Assembly: GCA_958430865.1 (NCBI GenBank)
Contig: CAUDNR010001642.1
Coordinates: forward strand, 1-12,357
DNA from: Entrophospora sp. SA101
Taxonomy: Eukaryota; Glomeromycota; Glomeromycetes; Entrophosporales; Entrophosporaceae
Length of the DNA: 12,357 nucleotides
Direction: 5' to 3'
Under the pieces are notes generated by a model. That model had not been told where the DNA came from. It ran no database searches and was given only the letters and a program-made list of their open reading frames with translations. The position numbers and the translations under genes were made by a program. Below are positions 7,241 to 12,357 of the stretch, one piece after another (the first letter of the stretch is position 1; every line of letters begins with the position of its first letter).

Positions 7241-7382
7241 CCTGATCGGATTCTTGTTGAGTCCGAAGAAATCTTGCATTCTATGTGACAACCATTAAAA
7301 GAAGTTAAGCATGGTGTGGGAGAAAGATGCTCCTTTAAGTCTGACGACACCTAAACTTAACACGTTAAGGGGGGTTTTTTTT
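7241..7382 (+). other. Structured segment ending in hairpin and eight T; possible Pol III RNA
   Basis: TCGGATTC (7246-7253) pairs with GAGTCCGA (7259-7266) around TTGTT, giving an 8-bp stem with one G-T pair. GAAGTTAAGCATGG (7301-7314) resembles the box A region of 5S rRNA, and TGGGAGA follows at 7317, but about 25 bases normally lying between them are missing. The segment ends with CTTAAC-AC-GTTAAG (7356-7369), six G and eight T (7375-7382), the last being a good RNA polymerase III stop. It is richer in G and C than its flanks. A decayed 5S-like copy or an unknown small RNA are both possible, and neither is proven. Confidence 0.2.
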
Positions 7383-7875
7383 ATTGATGGGATGAGTTAT
7401 TTCATTAAATGAAATAAAATTTCTGTTTTGATTTCAGCATGTTCTTACAATTATTTATTTTTGATCGTTTATATATAAAGAAATAATAATTAAGATTTTA
7501 GCTACCTCAAAAAGAAGAAAGATCATATCTGTCTGGTGATTAGGCGAAAAAATTCTCCATAACTAATTCCAAAACTAATGTTTATCATATGATTTTCAGT
7601 ATGATTATTACAAGATATCTTATATGAGAAGCGAATCATAATTACAATAGGAAATTTATCAATCTTTTCTTTTTAGTCCTTTCGCAACGCAATAACAATA
7701 GCTATGATGCACGTCATCTATAAACTTTTAAAGTTATATAACAAATTCAAAATTTGGTAATGTGTCTGTCTGGCTGGCCATGTTCTCTTGTGCGTCATGA
7801 AAATTCATTCATCTCCTTAGCTTGTGTTACCATAAAAGTTGTTGATCGTAACCATTTTTTGAATACAGGTTTTTT

Positions 7876-7896
7876 AATCCGAAATAGTTTCGGATT
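7876..7896. repeat. Perfect 9-bp hairpin AATCCGAAA-TAG-TTTCGGATT
   Basis: The arms 7876-7884 and 7888-7896 are exact complements with a 3-nt loop. GGCGGC follows at 7898-7903, a GC-rich word in an AT-rich setting. It may be the tip of a decayed inverted-repeat element, but no outer arms or target duplication were found. Confidence 0.7.
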
Positions 7897-8560
7897 CGGC
7901 GGCTAATAACTTTTAGTCACTATGAAAATTTGCACCAATAATCAAGCACAAATTATTACAACTCATTAAAAAAAATAATGAATTATTAATTATTTCCTAA
8001 ATGATCAATGATCAGATCGACATATAAAAATTTGATCTATATTTTCGGATTACCTTTTCTTTTGCTTTCACATATGTTCCGTAAGAAAATAATTACGGCA
8101 ATCATTTCAGCTTTTCGATATTCTTTATATGAATGAACATAAATAACCATGCGGATTGGTTTATTTATTGTAGATAAAGAGTTTAAATAATTTTGGATGT
8201 AATTTCGGCAACTATTAAAATTAATTACTGCCACTATGGAAACTATCATGAGGATAATTAATTACTGCACACATCTATGGGTTTATATTCTGCTACTGCC
8301 GTTGATGCTATGCTGCTGCTTTTTCCAAAATGCTCATCTTTTAAATTATCGAAAAGAAATTACAATGCGCAAAGGAACTAAATGAAGAAATGGGAAATGT
8401 CACAGAAGTCGAACAGTTGAATCATTCATTTATTTAAACAAACGACCATTAAAAAAGACGCCAATCAAAATAAAAATAATGGTAGCAATGATCTTGTGGA
8501 TAATGATGATTATATGGTAATGATGGATACTGTTAAAGTGTCGTTGATATCGGTCTTACG

Positions 8561-8587
8561 AATGTTATTAATGTTGACGGTGTGACT
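8561..8587. repeat. 27-nt dispersed repeat, copy 2
   Basis: AATGTTATTAATGTTGACGG followed by TGTGACT differs from the copy at 6832-6858 by three transitions. In one frame both copies end MLLML.V followed by TGA, which may be chance. Confidence 0.5.
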
Positions 8588-8749
8588 GATAATGTCAATC
8601 ATTAGGATTAATAGAAAGAGAATATATACACAAATCATAGAGCAATTCTATAGAGCAATGATGAATGCTCTTCATGTGATAATCATTACATCAGTTGTAT
8701 TTTTTACTATATTTTAATAGACGGTTCCTTATAAAAATTAAACCCATAA

Positions 8750-8902
8750 CTCTGGCTAGAAACCAAAAATCAGATTCCCCGAGAAGCAAGAGTTGTCCAA
8801 CTTAAAGCTTACCTACTTAACAAGCAGTGTTGGAAATTGAGTGTTACATTTAATCCAGCCGATAATTTATTGTGCAGAAAAATCCGTGCAACCAAGTATT
8901 AG
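8750..8902 (+). other. Open 50-codon segment, possible exon remnant
   Basis: Between a TAA at 8747 and a TAG at 8900 one frame reads LWLETKNQIPREARVVQLKA, then YLLNKQCWKLSVTFNPADNL and LCRKIRATKY. The residue mix is gene-like and the segment is less AT-rich than its flanks, but there is no start codon and I cannot fix splice sites. I do not recognise it. Confidence 0.2.
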
Positions 8903-8950
8903 TAGTAATAAATTGCTGATGTCTTCAGGTATACATACTTTCCTTTTTTT

Positions 8951-8970
8951 ATCAATGATAAATCATTGAT
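8951..8970. repeat. 9-bp inverted repeat ATCAATGAT-AA-ATCATTGAT
   Basis: Arms 8951-8959 and 8962-8970 are exact complements. The right arm belongs to the ATAAATCATTGATG motif that recurs at 9951 and 10022. Confidence 0.7.
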
Positions 8971-9031
8971 GATTTCAGTTATAATTCTATTTTTTTGAAT
9001 GCAAAAATAAACAAAATACTTTTATTTATTA
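8957..9031. repeat. AT-rich block duplicated at 9951-10009, copy 1
   Basis: The block contains ATAAATCATTG, TTATAATTCT and, at 9005-9031, a 27-base string starting AAATAAACAAAATACTTTTA. All three recur in the same order at 9951-10009. A related motif, AATAAATTGCTGATGTCTTC, occurs at 8907. Confidence 0.6.
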
Positions 9032-9070
9032 TTGATTTTTTAATAAATTATTATTTTTTTTTTTGAATAC

Positions 9071-9112
9071 TGCGAGATCGAAATCCGCGTCTCACACAAA
9101 TCTCTAGATTTT
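9071..9112. repeat. Leader-like motif shared with the right-end LTR, copy 1
   Basis: GCGAGATCGAAATCCGCGTC, then TCACACAAATCT, matches 12284-12315 with a few differences and one gap. GAGA..TCTC makes it a small interrupted palindrome. It is preceded by GAATAC, comparable to TTTACAT before the second copy. It is probably a relic of the same LTR element family. Confidence 0.5.
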
Positions 9113-9285
9113 ATTTATGATGGATGATGTGCCAACAATGTTAATACAATTTCTTCCAATTTATTTATACTAAATTATAACAACAATTTCCGCGAATGTA
9201 TATTAATGCTTTAATCTCAAAACTATCTTTTACCATCATTAAACAATTTCTTATACTAAGAAATACTAAACAATATCTTCTTTAG

Positions 9286-9362
9286 ATTTTGCACTATGTA
9301 TCCTGATCATGTTTCTTTGGTGGGTGTCCTTCTAGCCGTTTTCCTCTTTGCTACCAAGTCAG
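9286..9362 (+). CDS. Candidate exon encoding a hydrophobic segment
   Basis: A possible acceptor, CTTCTTTAG (ends 9285), and a donor, TCAG|GTACAT (9363), enclose 77 bp that are clearly less AT-rich than the surroundings. The open frame reads MYPDHVSLVGVLLAVFLFAT then KS, with an ATG at 9296. The stretch LVGVLLAVFLFA is a plausible membrane segment or signal peptide. It could be a first exon of a secreted or membrane protein, or an internal exon of a lost gene. No partner exon was identified with confidence on either side. I do not recognise the product. Confidence 0.3.
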
Positions 9363-9950
9363 GTACATCTCCAAAACTACTAAATAAAATTTATTAAATA
9401 TTACCTCATTAAAAGAAAAGAAAAGAAATAAAAAATAATAAAAATAATGGAGACAAATATAAAATATAATATTTGAAGACAACAAGGTCAAGGTCAAGGA
9501 CGGTGTTATTTATTATGATGATTAAAAGATGATTATGATGATATTTTATGATGATTACATGAAGTTAAGAAAATTACATCATTATTTATACATGTTAAAG
9601 GTTCTATCATCTAGTTCTCGATTTCTTTGAAACCTTGATTTATTCTATTAAATGTATTACTTGAACCTTCTTTTAGAATTATTTTCTAAAGTGATCCAAT
9701 CATTTAAATTCCTTCATTTAAATTAAATCTCAGAATTAAAGGTTTGTTACATTTTAGAATGCTAGAATATTTATTTCTCCATTGTTTGAGATATTTTCTG
9801 CGAGTCAATTATTTTATTGGTGATTGAATAAAAATATGAATTTGTACCGGTTTGAATACTTGATCGATTTTATTTGTGTGCAACTTTCATAAATCATTTT
9901 CGATTTATTTATTGATTTCCCTGTGATATGTAAAATTACTATTTTACAAA
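9363..9950. other. AT-rich stretch without a recognisable gene
   Basis: It contains an AAAAG-type repeat near 9412-9430 and a GGTCAAGGTCAAGGAC direct repeat near 9486. No frame looks coding. It lies between the two copies of the duplicated AT-rich block. Confidence 0.4.
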
Positions 9951-10051
9951 AATAAATCATTGGTGTTTACTGTTATAATTCTAAATAAACAAAATACTTT
10001 TATTTATTACCCATTTATTAACAATAAATCATTAATGTTTTCAGGTATAAT
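9951..10051. repeat. AT-rich duplicated block, copy 2, with a further motif copy
   Basis: ATAAATCATTGGTG, TTATAATTCT and the 27-base string at 9983-10009 repeat the block at 8957-9031. A further motif copy, AATAAATCATTAATGTTTTC then AGGTATAATT, follows at 10023-10052, ending just upstream of the hAT remnant. Confidence 0.6.
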
Positions 10052-10097
10052 TAATTCCAATAAAATACTATAAATACAAGATGTTTTTTGATACTCT

Positions 10098-10982
10098 ATG
10101 TTTCAAACTGATAAAAAATCTAAATTAAAAAAGCACAAATTTTTATTACAATTAATTCATTTAAAAATGTCAGAATCACAACTTTCAAATGAATTAAATA
10201 AAAAACAAACAGCAATTATTTCATTAATGAAAATGTTTATTTTTTATCTAAGCAAAATAAATTTACTCTCATATTTATCCTGAATTATGTAAATTAATGA
10301 CATTACAGTTTGAAAATAATAATCAATTAACAATTAGTGAAAAAACTTCTACTCTGAAACCTGCTACTTTAGAAGAAACATCTACTTCTAGATCAACATA
10401 TGGAAGCCATACAAATTTTAAATCCATTATTGATTTTTTGGATAGTATAGCCTCTGTAATAAAAAAATCCCTTTTTGAAGAATTGAATTCCTCAATTTAT
10501 TGGAGTATAATGATTGATGAAGATAACAGTATTGATGATAGTAAATATTTAGCAATTGTAGGAAAATATATTGTTAATAATATTCCCTATATGAGATATT
10601 TGGTTATGATTAATCTAGAAACTACCACTGCAGGTAATATTTATAATCAAATCCTATCATTTTGTACTTCAAATGAAATATCACATCACAAAATAATTCA
10701 TTTTGGAAGTGATGTGGCTTCTAATATGACAGGAAATCAAACTGGTGTTGCTACAAGGTTAAAAAAAATCAATCCTTTTATGTCCTCAATTCATTGTATA
10801 TCACATCAACCTCATTTAGCTAGAAGGAATGCTTCTGATGAAGTAGAATATTTTCAAAAATATGAAAAAGTATATATTCATATTTTCTAAGTCACATAAG
10901 TCAAAATTTGTTAAAATTGATGCAGGAGATTAATGATGAACCAACACTTAAAGTACGGAACTTGTGTGACACTTGGTGGTTG
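10098..10982 (+). pseudogene. hAT-family transposase pseudogene (DUF4371-like), truncated
   Basis: Three frames form one protein. The first, from an ATG at 10098, reads KKSKLKKHKFLLQLIHLKMS, typical of the region after the N-terminal zinc finger, and ends SKINLLS. After a frameshift near 10260-10268 the second (to TAA at 10888) reads YPELCKLMTLQFENN, then SSIYWSIMIDEDNSIDDSKY with the first catalytic Asp, HFGSDVASNMTGNQTGVATR with the second, SIHCISHQPHLARR, and DEVEYFQKYEKVY. After another shift comes LLKLMQEINDEPTLKVRNLC, then DTWWL, where family members have DTRWL. The match stops at about 10982. The RNase H-like C-terminal half with the third acidic residue and the dimerisation region is missing. 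hAT transposases cut and paste DNA and leave 8-bp duplications; no ends or duplication are visible here. It is dead by frameshift and truncation. Confidence 0.8.
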
Positions 10983-11435
10983 CACCAACAGCCCCTTTAA
11001 CATGATCCCATGTTGACTTAGGTGGCTCTTGATGACCATACCCCCACTTATCTCAAGATGGCCAACTTCTAACAAACAGTTATTTAAACACATTAAAAAT
11101 ACACCATCAGCCTTTTGCTCATAATGATTAGTTGCTTTTCTTCGTCTTCGTGACATTTCAACAGATGATAGAATCGCTTCACCTCTTTAACCAGAAAAAT
11201 TTCAACATTATCAAGTATATAATGTGTAACAAAACAACACATTTTACTGTTTAAAAGTTACAAAAAATACTCACGGCTTATATAATATTTCATTTTCTAA
11301 ACCAGAAAAAAGTTCTTTAAAACAAGTGTGAATAACATAAACTCCATATATACTTTCTGAATCTATTCCAAGCTGAATCGAAGCATTATTTGGATATACA
11401 ATCTTATTACTGATGGCAAATGGAAAAAAAACTAC
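10975..11435 (-). pseudogene. Spliced multicopy gene remnant, frameshifted, joins hAT remnant
   Basis: On the minus strand an exon open from 11435 reads FFPFAISNKIVYPNNASIQL, then GIDSESIYGVYVIHTCFKEL and FSGLENEILYKP. It ends at a consensus donor, CC|GTGAGT (11275/11274). A 90-bp intron ends TTAAAG at 11185. The next exon keeps phase (CC+A) and reads GEAILSSVEMSRRRRKATNH, then EQKADGVFLMCLNNCLLEVG and HLEISGG. One missing base within CCCCC (11041-11045) breaks the frame. Beyond it YGHQEPPKSTWDHVKGAVGA follows in the next frame to about 10980. I recall high-copy Glomeromycotina proteins with similar SGGYGH..P.STWD motifs but no assigned function; this is memory, not a search. It has no complete 5' end unless 11561-11897 belongs to it, and its 3' end meets the hAT remnant. 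Confidence 0.5.
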
Positions 11436-11560
11436 TTAACAAATGGATAAACCTTGTATTAATATTATTGAAAACTAAATTGAGTGAACCTATACTTATA
11501 ACAATAATAAGAAACAAAAGGCAAACAAAAGAGTAGATATTAAACAAAAGAAGTACCAGT

Positions 11561-11897
11561 TTAAGAAGATTTTTCATTATTATTGTATGAACATGTGTAT
11601 GGCACCCCTGTGTGTATTTATTTTGTGAATGTCCAGTTTCCCATAGGAGCTATTGAAACATGTGGCTTGCAGGTAAGCTGAATCTCATCATAATCTGCTT
11701 TAGAGCACCACTTAGGATCTGCAATTTTATATCCACAATGAATTATTCCTGAGCATTCCAGTCTAATGTGTCATAAAATGAAAACATACAGTACACACCA
11801 CAATCAAGCATTAACTTGCCTTAATCTAGATAGCTTACCTATGGCACATGTCTGGTTTTCCTAAAGCCTCTGAATTACAACCAATAACTCTTTTATC
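11561..11897 (-). pseudogene. Cysteine-rich spliced gene fragment with in-frame stop
   Basis: Minus-strand exon 11897-11839 reads DKRVIGCNSEALGKPDMCH and ends AG|GTAAGC. A 76-bp intron (11838-11763) ends CATTAG. The next exon (from 11762) keeps phase (AG+A gives Arg) and reads LECSGIIHCGYKIADPKWCS, then KADYDEIQLTCKPHVSIAPM and GNWTFTK, then TAA at 11620-11618. The same frame resumes IHTGVPYTCSYNNNEKSS to a stop at 11561. The spaced Cys/His residues (C, C-H, C, H-C, C, C) suggest a zinc-binding domain, perhaps of the FLYWCH/GCM kind seen in transposases, but this is a guess. An in-frame TAA just before 11897 means another exon or decay upstream. It may be the 5' part of the gene at 10975-11435, about 125 bp away in the same direction. 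Confidence 0.45.
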
Positions 11898-12094
11898 TTA
11901 CAACTTGAAGTCTAGATAAAAGACCCCTAAGTTGGTGTATCCATTTATATTCCAAAGGTGTCCCCTTGGCAATATGTTTAATAATTAAAAGAGTTCCCAA
12001 CTAATAATTAAGGGTTGGCCAAACCATTAATCATTAAAAGAACTGGGAATCAATCACACTAGGTTAGTAGTTAATATGGTCAAAAACTATTTTA
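11898..12094. other. Spacer with short inverted and direct repeats before the LTR
   Basis: No coding frame is seen. AATTAAAAGAG and CATTAAAAGAAC form a diverged direct repeat about 45 bp apart. TTCCCA faces TGGGAA, and GGTTGGCCAAACC is a near palindrome. If the LTR is longer than assumed, this would be its U3 part. Confidence 0.35.
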
Positions 12095-12281
12095 TGTAAA
12101 GGTTATATATTTATTAGAGTGTTAGGAGTTATTAGTTGATTATTATGAAGATTACATTTAACTTGGTCTAAAACCAAGTGTATTTATACCTCTTGAGGCA
12201 GTACAAATAATGTAATTTGTGCTATTCTATTCTCCAATAATATGCTTATTAACTAATTACTAATTCTAAATAATATTTACA
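12095..12281 (+). mobile_element. Probable LTR end of a copia-like retrotransposon
   Basis: The segment from TGTAAA (12095) to TTTACA (12281) has TG..CA ends with 6-bp inverted termini. It contains a hairpin ACTTGGT-ACCAAGT (12161-12179), a TATA-like TGTATTTATACC (about 12179), then CTCTTGAGGCAGTACAAATA and CTATTCTATTCTCC. This order is typical of copia-type LTRs near the transcription start and R/U5 region. An alternative start is TGTTAGGAG at 12119. Directly after it lies a leader motif also found at 9071, then 26 bp later ATGGCAGT (12350), which could begin a polyprotein beyond the window. The partner LTR and the pol gene are not in the window, so the call rests on pattern alone. Confidence 0.4.
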
Positions 12282-12282
12282 T

Positions 12283-12323
12283 TGTGAGATCAAAAATTCC
12301 GTCTCACACAAATCTATTGATTT
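12283..12323 (+). repeat. Leader-like motif after the LTR, copy 2
   Basis: TGTGAGATCAAAAATTCCG then TCTCACACAAATCTATTGAT. TGTGAGA and TCTCACA are exact complements, giving a 7-bp stem. It aligns with 9071-9112. Its place right after the LTR end suggests a primer-binding or packaging region, but it lacks the usual TGG start. Confidence 0.5.
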
Positions 12324-12357
12324 GGTTATAATATTATTTATCCCTTCCTATGGCAGT

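Larger units (their letters stand above)
7383..8749. other. AT-rich stretch without a recognisable gene
   Basis: No coding frame is convincing on either strand; the 70-codon minus-strand frame at 8249-8037 has no gene-like features. The stretch holds a 9-bp hairpin at 7876-7896, the second half of the 27-nt repeat pair at 8561-8587, and a short direct repeat, ATAGAGCAAT, at 8637 and 8650. Confidence 0.4.

Noticed and set aside
7246..7272. Hammerhead-like core: CTGAT, stem, then GAAGAAA
   Set aside because: The stem is real, but the conserved CTGANGA core is not matched (CTGATCG), so a hammerhead ribozyme is not supported.
8037..8249. 70-codon minus-strand ORF
   Set aside because: There is no recognisable motif, neighbour or promoter, and the length is within chance for this base composition.
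9071..9100. Possible tRNA 3' half or SINE B box (GATCGAAATCC)
   Set aside because: The B-box fit needs one base removed, the T-stem has a mismatch and no A box lies upstream, so it is not called a tRNA or SINE.
9486..9502. GGTCAAGGTCAAGGAC as a nuclear-receptor-type site
   Set aside because: Fungi lack such receptors, and two 6-bp units can arise by slippage.

Overview
This looks like a stretch of a very AT-rich, intron-bearing eukaryotic genome, most likely fungal. My best guess is an arbuscular mycorrhizal fungus (Glomeromycotina, Rhizophagus-like). That rests on the base composition, short AT-rich introns with GT..AG ends, and many decayed transposon genes; the lineage is an inference, not a sequence match. 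There is no bacterial operon, CRISPR array, rRNA or recognisable tRNA gene.

The one clearly intact, recognisable gene is a six-exon nucleoside diphosphate kinase on the + strand (3968-4831). Its exons join in phase into a full-length 150-residue enzyme with the catalytic histidine in place. A short two- or three-exon gene candidate with a good start context lies upstream (3160-3513). A minus-strand reading frame (5205-4937) converges on the kinase and ends about 105 bp past its stop; it needs one frameshift.

The left 2.8 kb is a graveyard of mobile and multicopy genes. It holds a transposase-like fragment at the edge (1-209, minus) and an acidic Myb/SANT-like pseudogene (967-1911, plus). That pseudogene is split by a 154-bp MITE with an exact 9-bp target duplication, and removing the MITE restores its reading frame. 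Next comes a degraded retroelement ORF1-like gene (2797-1961, minus).

The middle (about 5.6-9.9 kb) is mostly gene-free AT-rich DNA. It contains a GC- and pyrimidine-rich patch near 5.9-6.0 kb, several hairpins, a 27-nt repeat pair 1.7 kb apart, an oligo-T-ended structured segment near 7.25-7.38 kb, a small hydrophobic exon candidate (9286-9362), and duplicated AT-rich blocks.

The right end is again mobile. A frameshifted hAT (DUF4371-like) transposase pseudogene (10098 to about 10982, plus) abuts the decayed 3' end of a minus-strand, intron-containing gene (11435 to about 10975). A second minus-strand spliced, cysteine-rich fragment lies at 11897-11561. A probable LTR end with leader sequence runs to the right edge, and its leader motif also occurs near 9.07 kb.

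I found no convincing new multi-gene system. The most informative items are the dated MITE insertion, the hAT/minus-gene junction, and the spliced frames that only appear when introns and frameshifts are allowed for.
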